A stretch of 64,000 bases of DNA from Pachyseris speciosa (GCA_016490735.1 JAEMWC010000353.1:97501-161500), one strand, 5' to 3'. Numbered from the stretch's first letter, positions 23,028-35,974 are shown. The notes: generated from the sequence alone by a model not told the origin. Made by a program: numbers and translations.

Positions 23028-23301
23028 ATATGCGGCAGTCATGTGAGCACTGCACACCTCAGTGCTGACAGAAGTCTATTGATCTTTCCAGTCACGCAAT
23101 TTGTCGCCCACTTGATGTCTTTTCGTAGATGGTGCCCGTTATTTATTCCCATGTAAAGACTCTCTGCATGCCCTAGAACCCGTTTTAGGGAGGACATGTA
23201 TGTAAGCGAAGACGAAGGAGGATGTTTGGATCACGGGTGGACGTCGAATCGTGACAAAATTACTTTTGGGAGGCGGTGGGGGTGGGTATGTATATTTGAA
23301 C

Positions 23302-23399
23302 TCATTCTCGTTCCCAGAGCCCACGATCCTTCTGGCCAGCGGCAGGGATCGATCCCTGCCGCTGGCCAGAAGGATCGTGGGCTCTGGGAACGAGAATGA
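23302..23399. repeat. Perfect 98 bp palindrome, no spacer
   Basis: Arms of 49 bases are exact reverse complements meeting at GGGATC/GATCCC (centre between 23350 and 23351). The arms include TCGTTCCCAGAGCCCACGAT and CTGGCCAGCGGCAG. Present once; no counterpart is seen near copy 2. Confidence 0.95.
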
Positions 23400-25004
23400 T
23401 TTGAACTGCATAAGGATTGTTTATGCGCAACTAAACTGAGCAGGTAACCAGACAATATTTGTATGTCACGCATTAGTCACGATTGACTTGTTCCCGAGAC
23501 GTCGAAGTATTCCAACAGCCTCGTAAACTTCATAGCTATTTTACTCGTTCAGATGATCGGTGACCCGTTCCTTTTTTTACACGAATCATTTACTCTACTT
23601 ATTCTCTACCAAAAGTGATGAAATGAAAAAAAATGTTACATTTAAGAAGTTACATTTTTTCAATAAATAAAATGAAATTAAATGAAAGTTTTCATCCGTT
23701 GTCCCACCAAATTCCGGAAGTGGTTAAGACGGTAGCGCTTATGAGAACGCTCGTTGAGGATTAGCTTCAAAGTTTACGACATCCCTAATGGCGTGAAATT
23801 ATTTCAAATATCCACCCCTTAAGACCTATGGAAGGAAATCTTCATTTTACCAGTTTATTTCTATGATTTTTGATGGATAAGTCGATGAAGCAAAACTATT
23901 TTATTTAAATGAAGAAATGATCCTCGCAGTTGTGAACGCAATTTATGCAATTGCGTCAGAAGAAGCCTGAAATTTTTTTCACGCTTCTTTACGCTACGCT
24001 TGCATGAATTGCGTTCACAATTGCGAGGATCACTTCTTCATTTCATTTCAATTCTGCAGTTCGCAGTGAAAATAAAGCTTGAAAAAAAATTGAGGCTTTA
24101 TATAATTAGAGAATCTATGAAGCTATGAAAGCTGATTAGTTGTGAATGGGAAGAAACAAATGTTGACAGAAATTACACATCCGTCCCAGTATCCGACGAT
24201 GCGACCCCTATTTTGTTCCCAGCCTTTTTCCCAGGCTCTCTCCTCCTCCCGCCCCCATCTGTTCTTTGGTGGTGGATGTTGTCTTACAGTTTGGAACTAT
24301 TAAAAGGTAAGTAATTGTCCCTTAAGAACGTAACTTAATTAGATCGTTGTTCTGTTGTTTTACGCAGCAATACACTGCACGAGAGCGGAGATCGACGGTA
24401 AGGTCAGGAGAACTGATCTCGATCAACAACTGCAACAAGCCCGTGTGTCCCTCTGAACCTTGGAGCAACCTTGCGAATTGAGAATACCTTGAGCAAAACA
24501 GAGCTATCTTTTGAGAAAAACTGAGCGTTTATCAAAAATTTCTGTTTACGAGGTTTATTTCGTAGTTTCAAGAATACAGGCAAGTGGTGGGCATGCACTC
24601 CGTTTATTTAGCAGTCAAGGAATTTCGAGGATGCCTCAGTGGAAAATTCTGGTGTTCTGTCTTACTGTTAGAGGCGATTTATTTGCCAGCATTGAAAAGT
24701 TCTCAGTTATAAAATTTCGAAAAGGAATCGTTTGTGGTTTACACAGATGCCTCTCTATTCCTGAATTATGTATCAGTCAATTCCAAAACTGCCCATCCCC
24801 CCCTCGGGAATACCCCGGGTATTTGATCCGAAATTTGTCCCTTACGGTGGGGCATTTGAGTATCGGCTAAACATTGGTCGGCGGTTGCCATGATGTACTC
24901 ATTTTGTATACTGGCTATTGAATGTAATACAATAGCCATTGTTAAAGTTGACAGCAATTTATTCAAAATATTTGATTCTTATAGTAGAGATGAATCAGGT
25001 GCAT

Positions 25005-25005
25005 T

Positions 25006-25044
<39 letters not shown>

Positions 25045-25075
25045 TATAATAATAATAATAATAATAATAATAATT
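25005..25075. repeat. (AAT)n microsatellite
   Basis: A near-pure trinucleotide run. It reads as a poly-Ile string in one frame. Confidence 0.95.
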
Positions 25076-25139
25076 TATTACTTATATAGCGCCATTTACA
25101 AATACAGATCAATGGCGCTTTACAATTTTTAAATCAAAT

Positions 25140-25345
25140 TAACTCTAAATACATCAAATCAAATCAAATGTTGGTTTTTGGGGAGAGGGGAAAACCGGAG
25201 TACCCGGAGAAAAACCTCTTGGAGCAGAGTAGAGAACCAACAAACTCAGCCCACTTATGACGCCGAGTGCGGGAATCGAACCCGGGCCACATTGGTGGAA
25301 GGCGAGCGCTCTCACCACTACGCCAACCCTGCTCCCCTGCTTCAT
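25140..25345 (-). mobile_element. tRNA-derived SINE, copy 1 of 2
   Basis: On the minus strand it starts with a tRNA-like head (GCAGGGTTGGCGTAGTGGTG then CCCGGGTTCGATTCCCGC, clear A- and B-box-like motifs) and ends in a (CAAAT)n-like tail. A diverged copy in the same orientation is at about 32575-32755, inside the decayed eIF3c. Confidence 0.75.
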
Positions 25346-26154
25346 GACATGTCATGAGCAGCAGTGCTTTGAGAATTTGCATCAGTTGGAAGTGTAGTTA
25401 ATTATATTGAAGCATGTTATCATTATAAACCAGCTGAACCATTTGAAATTAGAGGTGTTAGAGTTTATACAGTGGAGTTTGAATCTATTAGCCAACCAAG
25501 TCCGCCAAGTGCTCCAGGAAATACCATCCAAACCATCCAATCACGTAGTAGGGCCACTCACAGTGGTAGGAAAATACCAAAACAAACAGACCATTTTTTT
25601 GAAACAGCTACTTGCCGCCCTTTCTCTTGCTGCTTGAAATATGTCAAATTCATTCTTCCATTTCTCTTGCCTTGTCTCCAACTCCTTCAATACTTGAGAT
25701 CTTGAGATCTTGTATCTCTGCTCATAGTTTGGGATACTTATCACAACATGGACAGAAAGAAGCCCCTTTTCATGGACCCTTGGTGCATTTGCTCTTGTTA
25801 TGTCCAATCAGGATCTGGTTTTGCATTCCACCCTACATGCCATGATGTTCAGTATTCAAGTTTTGTTTTGACCTTTGACACTGTTGTAATGGTAGTATGT
25901 CAACCCCACTTTTGTACCAGTTTGGAAATTGTTTACTACTTTTTGATGCAAGCTCATTGATTTTTGCACCCAAGAAGGGGTTACATGACATATAATTTAG
26001 AAACTGATGTTTCTTTATTTTCCAACATGGATCACCAGCTGTGGTTTATACATCAAGATGTTTGTTCTTTTCTTTTAGATACATGAACATTCTCACTGTT
26101 GCAGGTCAAGTTCTTTTTGTCTTGTTTTTACGTACTACTGGACTATGTCCATTG

Positions 26155-26880
26155 CTACATTAAGTATCCACAGCATCTAAAGTAACCAATTACTAAATTT
26201 TGTGGTGAAATATTGTTGCAGGCCTCACAGATGGCAATTTCCATCTCATTTTCTGCTAGCAACTGATTACGATTTAGAAATACTATGATTTGATGAAAAC
26301 AAAGCTCACACATGTTTAGGTGCTGAGAGTAGGCAGGCTGGTTAGTAGGTTCACCCCGTATTCGCCAAGATGGTCTCTCAAACCCATCTTGGTAAATCAT
26401 TCATGATGAAATGAACTGAGTTATCCATAATCATAGTGTCACCTCTCTCAAATGCAACTGACCCATTTCGCCTGGTTATGTAGACAGCTTCCTCAAAAAA
26501 AAAGAGGAGCCAGTTACCATAATTGACAGACCTTCAATAATATCAGCACAGTTGACTCCAACACGTGAATGCATGAGGTTTATAGTAAAGTTGGCATAAG
26601 ATGCGGACCATTAAATTTCAAATGCAGGACGTCCAATGGTTGCATTACCGTAACACCTGTTCATGGTTGCCTTCATTACGCTTGCCTCATCGAGAAAGTG
26701 GATTGAAGTGATGTTTAAGTCACTGATCTGATCAAGGTAGAAATTGGTGTATTGCATTCGGATGGAGCTCGTGTGCAGTAGATCGACAGGAAGCACAACT
26801 CCATCCAAAACCAACCTGTTCTGCAGCTTCAGATGACAACTGACTGTCCATTGCCAGATTAGCTTGCTAGAGGCAATTAT
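26155..26880 (-). pseudogene. Decayed IS630/Tc1-type DDE transposase fragment
   Basis: Minus-strand pieces in different frames carry the three catalytic sites of the DDE_3 family in order: FLDEASV (first D), GDTIMIMDNSVHF (second D) and YSQHLNMCELCF (E). A tail FLNRNQLLAENEMEIAICEA follows. The frame is broken around 26400-26500, next to an A/T run, and no full N-terminal binding domain is seen upstream. It is a dead remnant. Confidence 0.7.
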
Positions 26881-28439
26881 GTTAACTAATTAAAGATTAA
26901 AGATGACAACAATGGTGGTTTCACAGGAACCAACGACTTCATCAAAACAAAGGCTTCAACAGACTTGAGAGCAAACCTGTCAAGCCAACTGAAGTAAGCA
27001 AATAACAGCCCTCCTACAGTTGAGAATCACCATAATGGAATCAAAGAAATACTGGTTTTTCTTTGAAGAAAGTCGCTTATAAGGAATAAAACAAAAGAGA
27101 ACAGCATGAACATTAATAATTAATATTGATATTCATTTTGGCATATCAAAAACCTCTTGATCTCACAAGGCAGGACAAAATTTTAAGAAAACACACCAGA
27201 TGTCGAATTTTAAAAATGCTGTACCTTTTCGTAAAATTTTATAGTTGTCCAAAAGATAATTTTTAGTAATGGTTTGCAAAAACCTTGCTTAGGACCCAAT
27301 TTATTATTAGTTTCTTGAAGGATCAATATCTTCTGGTGTTCAGCCTATATGATGTTACTGTCAAGGTTCATGTTTGTTTAGGCTGGCAATGACGATGGTA
27401 CTGGCGATGATGACAGTGATTGGCCCAGCAGGGATGATGACTCAGATTACTCTGACACTGATATTGGTGATGAGGGAGGTCAAGTACTATCATTATCAAT
27501 GTTCATAAAGAAGTAAGTCTCTTGGACATTGCGGTGTTACCCTGTCTCCTTTAGGCGCTCTTAATTGTTACCAGTGTTGCTTGTTTATTGTATGCTCTTA
27601 CTTGGCGTGATAAATTAAGTTGTTGTTGAAGCACATGGTGTTCAACTTCGCCATAGATCAGCCTGCCATGTAACAATATTAACAGACCCTGTAGACCCTG
27701 CAAGAGCACTGCCATGCCTTTCAGGGGGGAGTTAGTATGCAACAGAAGCTATGAAACATTTCTTTGTGAGCACCAGGTATAACTATTGTACACTGTATCT
27801 TGGTGCTTTGGTTTGTCTCAAACAATCTTATAATGAACTTCAGCTTTATTTCACTACTGTGGTTTCAAAAAATTTGGCAAAATTTAATACTCGCTAATGT
27901 AATAGACTGCATGAGAATTAAAATCATGAAATTTAAAACCATATTACATATTCAATAAACAATGTAAATTTTACAGCTGTATGTTTAGCGTACTAAAGTT
28001 TTGAACCAGTTGCTCAAACGAGACGTGTACTTGAAGTGGCTTCTTTTGTTTCTGTTACCAAGTTAGTAGTAAGAACAGTTGAAGGGCGTTTCGCAAAAGG
28101 GGCACATATTGCTTTTTGCATGCATGTCCAATATACCCAATCCGAGTCGGATCGTGTCCGATCGGACTCACCGGAAGTCAGGTCGCACCAAAGACAACCT
28201 TCCTCGTTCTTTACGCACGTACGCGCGACCTCACGCACGACCCACAAAGTAATAAACGCGCGCGACATACAAAGTAATATCCGAGTCGACCCGCAGGTCG
28301 CAAGTGACAAAGATAACACACGCATAGGGATGGCAGAAAATCTCGACGGATCGACTCCATCCGATCGACTCGAGTCGACCCGTCGACCCGAGTCGATTTG
28401 ACTCAACCCGTCACCGGAAGTCAGGTCGCGCAAAAGAGA

Positions 28440-28785
28440 AAGTAATAAACGTCGATTGTCGACAAGCAAGGTCGCACAAAAGAGAGAGTAATGATATATA
28501 AACCCACCTCGTTCTTAAAAGCCGGCACACCAACAAAACAGTTTCTGTACCAACCGATCGACAAGTCAGGTCGCACAAAAGAGAAAGTAATGATATATAA
28601 ACCCACCTCGTTCTTAAAGCCGCCACACGAACAAGACAGTTTCTGTACCAAACGATGGACAAGTCAGGTCGCGCAAAAGAGAAAGTAATGATATATAAAC
28701 CCACCTCGTTCTTAAAAGCCGGCACACGAACAAGGCAGTTTCTGTACCAACCGATCGACAACGATTCCACTCGACCCGTCACCGG
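28440..28785. repeat. Tandem array, 98-100 bp unit, about 3.5 copies
   Basis: Each unit begins AAGTCAGGTCGC.CAAAAGAG and continues through ATATATAAACCCACCTCG to TTTCTGTACCAACCGATCGA. Confidence 0.9.
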
Positions 28786-29639
28786 AAGTCACGTCGCGTA
28801 AAAGAGAAAGTAATAAACGTCGATCCTCCAAAAGTCAGGTCGAGCAAAAGAGAAAGTACTGATATGTAAGCTGGTGTATATCCCTCGTTGGTTAAGCCAC
28901 GAGTCCAAACAAGCACGCTTTACTTGTGTATACCTCGTTGTTTAAACCAAAAGCAGAATACGAAACCGACAGAAACAAGCGTGCTACACGTGTATTCTTC
29001 GTTCTTAAGCCACGAGGACAAACAAGCGCGCGTTAGTTATGTAGGTCCTTAAAACCGGCACACCAACAAGACAGTTTCTGTACCAACCGATGGACCCGAT
29101 CACAGGACGTCGGATTGCAAAAGCATCAGTGTTGGCGGCCTTTCTTTTACAAACCCCTGAGACTGATAGACGCATCATCTTTGGTATTAAAAGAAAATAT
29201 CTCACATATTATTTATTTCCTCGGGAGATTCATTAAATACAAAAAGGGCACTGCACCGCGCGTTAGCGGTTCAACTCCCTCTTCGCAATGCGGTAAAACA
29301 CCATATTCCAGTCGACCGGCTAATCAAACTGACCGCTTATTTTTTTGTTTTTGGTCGTCCTTTCCAGAAGGGCCTTTTTTTTTTACACTTTTCTGCTTTC
29401 AAAATGATGTCACACTTTTCTGCTTACAAAATGTTGTCACCTCTTTCATTTGATTGATTCAAAGTTCAGAACAAAGACCGCTTCTCCACAGCGTAATGAA
29501 TAAACCTTGTTTACCTATTTTATTACACTTCTGCTGGATTTCGCAGGTGACATAAGTAATGGTAATAGGACTGAGTGGAGTCCAATTCGGTCTGTAATCA
29601 TACGAGTGATAACAAAATCGGACGACCGCGCAGCGGGAG

Positions 29640-30650
29640 TCCGATAGACGGGTTGACTCGGATCGCGACGGATCGACGACCCGACTCGATTTGATCGAAC
29701 AGAGTCGAACCGCCAACATTTTCTACCCTCACTGCCAGCCGTACTTGCTTAATTTTTTTAAGTCTCACGCAAACCGACTTCCGGAAAGACAGATCAACTT
29801 TTACAGAGACGGGTTGAGTCAGATCGCGACGGATCGACGACCCGACTCGATTTGATCGAACGGAGACGATCTGCCAACATTTTCTACCCTCCCTGACAGC
29901 CGTACTTGCTGAAATTCCGGAAAGACAGTTCGGCTTTTACAGAGACGGGTTGAGTCGGATCGCGACGGATCGACGACCCGACTCGATTTGATCGAACGGA
30001 GTCGAACCGCCAACATTTTCTACCCTCCCTGACAGCCGTACTTGCTTAACTTTTTCTAAGTCTCGCGCAAACTGACTTCCGGTAAGACGGACCGACTTTG
30101 ACAGAGACGGATCGAGTCGGGTCGAGATGGATCGACGACCCGACTCCATTTGATTGAACGGAGTCGATCCGCCAACATTTTGTGCCCTCCCTGACAGCCG
30201 TGCTTGCTGAAATTCCGGAAAGACAGTTCGACTTTTACAGAGACGGGTTGAGTCGGATCGCGATGGATCGACGACCCGACTCGATTTGATCGAATGGAGT
30301 CGAACCGCCAACATTTTCTACCCTCGCTGCCAGCCGTACTTGCTTAATTTTTTTAAGTCTCGCGCAAACCGACTTCAGCTAAGACGAACCGACTTTTACA
30401 GAGACGGGTTGAGTCGGATCGCGACGGATCGACGACCCGACTCGATTTGATCGAACGGAGTCGATCTGCCAACATTTTCTACCCTCCCTGACAGCCGTAC
30501 TTGCTCCCTGACAGCCGTACTTGTCTCGCGCAAACTGACTTCCGGTAAGACGGACTGACTTTGACAGAGACGGGTCGAGTCGGGTCGAGACGGATCGACG
30601 ACCCGAATCCATTTGATCGAACGGAGTCGATCCGCCAACATTTTCTACCC
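29640..30650. repeat. Tandem array, alternating ~137 and ~161 bp units, about 6 copies
   Basis: Units share GAGACGGGTTGAGTCGGATC, GATCGACGACCCGACTCG, CCAACATTTTCTACCCTC and CTTCCGG.AAGAC. The longer units carry an extra TCTCGCGCAAACTGACTTCC block. Minus-strand frames through it are repeat-driven and not genes. Confidence 0.9.
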
Positions 30651-32574
30651 TCCCTGATGGCCATACTTGCTGAATTTAATAAGTGTCGCGCAAACCGACT
30701 TCCGGTAAGAGAGACCGTCTTTTGCACACGCGTCTCGCACAAACAGCCACTTCCGCGTAGCTACATTAACAACGAGGAAGAACACGCGCGTGCTTTACAG
30801 AAGACGAATGTTAAAATCATTACATTCCCTTTGGTGCGATCTGACTTCGGGTAAGTCCAATCGGACTCGACCCGACTCAGATCAGGTATATTGGACAACC
30901 CTCGCTTTTTTGGCCTCAAAATCTAAACCTCTCTAAATTCGCTCTACTTTGGCAAACAGACTGATCCTTTTGTTTCTGTTTCTTAGGTTTTGGGCAAAAG
31001 TCGTAAGCTAATCCTTCAGATCCTAGCTTTCTAATTACAAAAATAAGTGCAGAACTTCATTTCTGACACCATTTCCAGTCTGTATGCCAAAGTAGAGTGA
31101 GTTTAGAGATATTTTGGAAGAAGGGAAAAAAAGAGATATACGCCCCTTTTGCGGAATAATACCCTTCAATTAATGAAAACATCTTCTAAATTAACGGACA
31201 TTTACTATGCATGTTTTTGTGAGATCAAAGAAACAATGAAATCACGAAGTTAAATGCACAGCGGTCCTTTTTTCTGCCATAAAATCTCAAAATTAAATAC
31301 TCTTCTAAATATGCCTTAAGATTTTTGGTGAAATTAAGTCTGTGTAGAAATTAGTAAGAATAAGGTAACATATTCAATAATGCGTTAGCTCTACAGAACA
31401 TTACTCTCTCTCCCTGTTCAGTTTTTGGTTCAGGTACTCTAGGTTCATGTAAGTAACCATTTCTTGTATTATTACCCTTGTGTATCAATCACTTAACTTT
31501 GACCTAAAACACTCAATTACAACATAGATGAAATATTTCCTGTAATTGCATTTTGTACTACATGTGGCACAGCAGTGATCAAAGCACTGCCCAGCTCTGT
31601 CAAAGACTGTTTTGTAGTGTGGTATTGGGCAGCATAACTGGAGTCATTAAGGCAGCAACTACCAGTGACCCTTGCCTGCTAGAGAACTCACAGTGAAGTC
31701 CAAGGGTGGAGTATTGAGGGGGCAAATAATTGACTGTAGAAGCCACTTTAGGAAATTTATCAAGAAAATAATCGTTGATAATTGTGCCTTTTACAAAGGG
31801 ACAAAGGTCCAGAGGACAAAGGAAGACAGAAGAAAAAGATCAAAGAAAAAAAGACAATTAAATCAAAACCCAAACAAGATGAAAATGATGAGGGTGGATG
31901 GACTGAAGTCAAGGGTTCTCATTTGACTGCTGCGGTATGTTCTGCAAGATGTTATAACATTGAATAACATATGACCCATGGACCACTGTCAAAACAGGCA
32001 ATGCAGGCCCACATGCACTCCTGAGTTTGACAGTTATTGGCAGTGAAATTTAGAAACCATATTTTTGACATGCTGTATACCGTAAACAAAGCCTTTTCGG
32101 TTATAGAAGGAAAAAATTCAAGTCTTCTTAGCACAACAGAACTACAGGGCAAAACAATTGAATAAGGTTGATAACAAGTTCTATTTCTATACTTAACAGA
32201 GGAATGTAGAAATTACGACAAACTTTTCTTCTCAAATTGACCAGGGCAAAAGAGCTGATCCAGAAGTGACTTTTAGTGATTGTTGAGTAGTAAAACAGCC
32301 AATCAGCTGATCAGATTCACCCCAGACAAGTCAAAACTAAATTACTGAATAATTTAAAATTATCAATTTTTTCCTTAAGGATAAAGCAAAGCAACTCTTC
32401 CCTAAAGACACAGAAATCACTCACCAAGTTGTGTTGAAGAAACTGCATGAGATCCTCTCTGCCATACAGGGGCAAAAAGGTCAGTATTCAGACACAGTTT
32501 GCTAGTCAGTTCTTTGCTGTGTTAACACAGATGCATGCTCTTGACTACCAATTGAGGAGACAAAAATAATCAAA

Positions 32575-32755
32575 TCAACTCTAAATAAAGTGGAATCAAA
32601 ATCAAATCAAATGTTGGAGTACCTGGAGAAAAATGTCTCAGAGCAGGGTAGAGAACAAACAAACTCAGCCCACTTATGGCACACATTATCGAACCCGGGA
32701 CACATTGGTGGAAGGTGAGCACTCTCACCACTGCGCCAACCCTGCTCCCCTCATA
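32575..32755 (-). mobile_element. tRNA-derived SINE, copy 2 of 2
   Basis: Diverged relative of 25140-25345 with the same tail (ATCAAATCAAATG) and head (AGGGTTGGCGCAGTGGTGAG on the minus strand). It sits where an eIF3c exon is missing. Confidence 0.7.
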
Positions 32756-34254
32756 ATGGCTAAGCTTAAAAGCTATAGGCTCTTTTGTACCACAAAAGGT
32801 GTTGGTATGACAGAGAAGCTAATCTTTTTAACATTATTTCATCCATCTTTGACTACAATCCTAACGTGGCCACCTGTATGAAAGCAGAGATGTGGCAAGA
32901 GTAAGTAGTCTTAATTTCATTGCTGGTAGAGCATGCATTTTCAATATTTTGTGCAAGTTTTAACTAAAAACCAACTCAAAATGTAAATGAATTATTACAG
33001 TTTTACAAATTAATTAGTTAGTAATTCATTCAGATTTTGAGTTGGCTATCTTGTGATGATTATAACCCAAATAAACCCTTTTGTTGTTGCAGATGTATGA
33101 AGCAGATTGAAGAACTCATTGATATCTTGATTGAAAACCAAGGCAAAGTGACTGTTGGTGAAAACATATCAGAAGAATTTGAAAATGTTGATGTAAGATC
33201 CATTACCCATAACTTATAGTACCTTGCTGCCATCTAAACACTGGCTTTCCTAGGACTCTTACTATCTCCAGTTGGAACTCATTTCCCTCTAATATTAATG
33301 TTATTAAAATTATTGATTAGTACGATAATTGAAGGGCTTAGGATAACACTATGCTTAGGGACTTTTGGGTGAACACATTTTTTGCCCATGCTTTCTCAAA
33401 AAATAAGGGCAAAAAAGCCAAAAAAATACAGGGCAATGTTTGTCACATGAAAATGAGCCTTAATGAAAACAAATTCAAAAGAATAGCATTTTAGGATTCT
33501 CCATCATGCCTTATTAATATTCACAAAAATAATGGGACCAATAGAAATGGTCGGGATAATCAAGGTTCGACTGTAGTAGCATAGCACCATCCATAACCTT
33601 ATGTACCCTCCGGTAATTTGAGCATACGTAAAAAAAGCACGGCTATTTGACTTTTTTTCCAAATCTTAACTGTACCTTTACCTTTGTTTTGCCTTGAATT
33701 AGAATCTGGACGAAGCGCTCAAAGTCCATGGGTGTCCTCTGGTCACTGTAGAGCGTATGGATGATGAGTTCACTAAGATGCTTCAAGGCACTGATTGCCA
33801 TTCCACTGAATATGTGACAATTAAGGTAAATTATATATACTGCTTTCTCCCTAATATTCAAAAAATGTATGTTACGAGTTTCATAATTAGCGCTGGATGT
33901 CAAGCTAATGGCTGTTGTTAAGCCTGTGGTCTTGAAATGTTTGTTTACAGTCAATCTACATCATCCATGACCAGTATTTCCAAGAATGAAATGCACTATT
34001 TTGTCTTTCAAATTGCTCATTGCTGTGTCTGGAATTTGGATGGAATCTTGCAAATTTCTCTGGAACATTTTCTGAAAAACAAGCATTAACTGCATAACAA
34101 ACGTTTCAAAGCACATAGGAAGCAATTGATAGTTTTCAAGTACTTCTTCCTGTAATACAAATTAGTTGTAATCGTTGATCAGGAATGCGTTCGAGTATCC
34201 ATTCCGTGGTAGTCTGATGTGATAATAATGAAATCGATTACAGCTGAGGTTGGT

Positions 34255-34385
34255 CATGTGTATTAGATAGTTACTGAGGCCAGCAGCAATATGTGATGTG
34301 ATATATTGCAGTCAGCTGAGGGCGTAGCCCTAAGCTGACTGCAATATATCACATATTGCTGTCGGCTGAAGTAACTATCTAACAT
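34255..34385. repeat. Large palindrome (GCAATATATCACAT arms)
   Basis: Left arm ATAGTTACTGAGGCCAGCAG...GATATATTGCAGTCAGCT mirrors the right arm AGCTGACTGCAATATATC...TAACTATCTA around GAGGGCGTAGCCCTA. An intronic foldback sequence. Confidence 0.8.
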
Positions 34386-34404
34386 ATATATTTACTATTC
34401 AATA

Positions 34405-34436
<32 letters not shown>

Positions 34437-35657
34437 CACTGATTGCGGGCACCTCTTCAGCTTTGTTCCTGATCGCACAAAAGAATATAATTTGCACTTG
34501 TTGATTAGCTCAACTGGGAATTGGTGACTGATCGAGATGCCTTGCATCCCAATAAAAGCAGTAGCATTTGAACATCTGATTGTGTTTCATGTATGTGTTG
34601 TTGTTTTCAACATTTTTCAACAAGCAGGTCTCTGAACTACTGCAAAACAACTTGCAATCTGAGAAATGCAGTTAATTTTGCACTTATCATCGTTTTTACT
34701 GTAGATGCCTTAGTTTTAATAGTTGATTTGTGTTTTGTGTTGTTTGTTTTCGAGCATGTGATGTTTTCCAACTAGCGTTTTGCTGAACAATTGCTACTAA
34801 TGATAATTTGAATAGATCTCTTAGCTCTTCTTTGTTTTCCGGCAAACCATGCGGAAACAATAGACAATGAGATATACCGTGGTATTTGCACATGCAGAGT
34901 AACTTTTTCCTTCAGTTGTGACCAGACATGAAAGAAGTGTATGGCAATGGCTTCACATTGGATGAGGATGAAGAGGCGACTTTTAGAACACAACAAAACC
35001 GAACTCGAAATATTGGTGAAGATTCACCTAAGGCTGGTGGTTTGGAGAACAAGGGTAAGTTTTATTTGCCCGTTTATTATTTTCCTGCTTTTAATATATG
35101 ATTTAATTGATTTGCGCCATGGCATTTTTATTAGTAATGTGTGGTGTTTAATTTTGCTGCAGATGAGCACTATGTGGGATGCCTATTAGGACAACTGAGT
35201 TGGAAGAATGATATACGAAATGAATGAAGAATGAAATGAAATGAATGAAGAATGAAATGAAGAATTTGGAAGAAGTTGGGCTGCTGAAAACAGTGGGACG
35301 AAATGGTGCTGCATGGGTCCTTAAAGTATTTAACGAGTGGTGTTTTTCTGGCATAAAACAAGGCCATTTTAAAAGAGCCATAGCCATATATACTAAGTGT
35401 CATAAAACAAACAGGCTGCAATATCAAAAATATTGCAGCCTGTGTACTGCAATATTTTTAATATGGCAGCCTGTTTTTAATATTGCAGCATGTTTGTTTT
35501 AGCATGTTTAGTATATATTACCCCTGAGAATTTCCCTGCTGACGAAAAGGACCGCCCCCGTTTTCCTGACACAGTTGTTTTAGCATCTTTAAAGACTGCA
35601 ATTACTGATTTAGTGTAGAGAGAGAACAATGGCACTGGGTATTGAATAGTAAATATA
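34385..35657. mobile_element. 1.27 kb segment bracketed by ~63 bp inverted repeats
   Basis: The left arm at 34385-34447 (TTTACTATTCAATACCCAGT... CTCTCTCTGCACTAAATCA) is the inverse of 35594-35657. The interior holds another palindrome (about 35395-35510, AATATTGCAGCCTG) and an unexplained open stretch at 34929-35056. It may be an element or a local inversion duplicate. Confidence 0.55.
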
Positions 35658-35948
35658 AGGTGATATGACAGGGTTGTGATCGGTTGTGTGCTTCCTTGTC
35701 AGCTGGTATTTAGATGTGATTCAGTAATATTTCCGATCTTGCGACGAGAAAACGATATTGAAGTGTAAACAATTGCAAGAACATAGTTCTTATTTGTGGC
35801 AAATAATAAAATCTTCAGACTCAACCAGTGTGTTCCATACAAGATGTGTTCAGCATCTATGTCACAAAAGTACTTACCGGTATGTTCTCATCATGGCTGA
35901 TTCCACAGAGTCTGGCTGCTCACCGTACATGTAGTTCTTTTCACTTGA

Positions 35949-35974
35949 AAATATTATTATTATTATTATTATTA

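Larger units (their letters stand above)
22904..27381. other. Inter-copy region, part 1: repeats, no intact gene seen
   Basis: Upstream of the receptor start the two copies stop matching, so this is a duplication or contig boundary. It holds the hairpins at 22956-23027 and 23302-23399, a tRNA-Thr-unit relative at about 23910-24060, an (AAT)n run at 25005-25075, a tRNA-derived element at 25140-25345 and a decayed transposase at about 26155-26880. The N-terminal exons of eIF3c expected before 27382 were looked for and not found. Confidence 0.6.
28126..30896. mobile_element. 2.77 kb CpG-rich element with ~68 bp inverted ends and internal tandem arrays
   Basis: The left end GTCCAATATACC...GAGTCGG and the right end CCGACTC...GGTATATTGGAC are imperfect inverse copies over about 68 bases, up to GGTCGCACCAAAG. 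Inside are a left array of 98-100 bp units (about 28440-28780) and a right array of 137-165 bp units (about 29640-30650), both dense in TCGA, GATCG and other CpG motifs. It lies in an intron of the decayed eIF3c. No transposase is visible, so it would be non-autonomous. No clear target duplication was found. Confidence 0.7.

Noticed and set aside
24985..25132. Poly-Ile frame
   Set aside because: Translation of an (AAT)n microsatellite.
25541..25807. 88-codon minus-strand frame with a Lys/Glu-rich part
   Set aside because: Could be a transposon remnant but no conserved motif is visible; the opposite strand is also open.
28440..28785. CRISPR-like array
   Set aside because: Whole 98-100 bp units repeat, with no short repeat plus unique spacer structure, and the host is eukaryotic.
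29640..30640. Several minus-strand frames with shared Arg/Ser-rich peptides
   Set aside because: Translation of tandem CpG-rich units; length and frame vary with unit number.
34929..35056. Possible eIF3c exon (DMKEVYGNGFTLDEDEEATF)
   Set aside because: It lies between two blocks that are contiguous in eIF3c, has no similarity I recognise, and falls inside an inverted-repeat segment.
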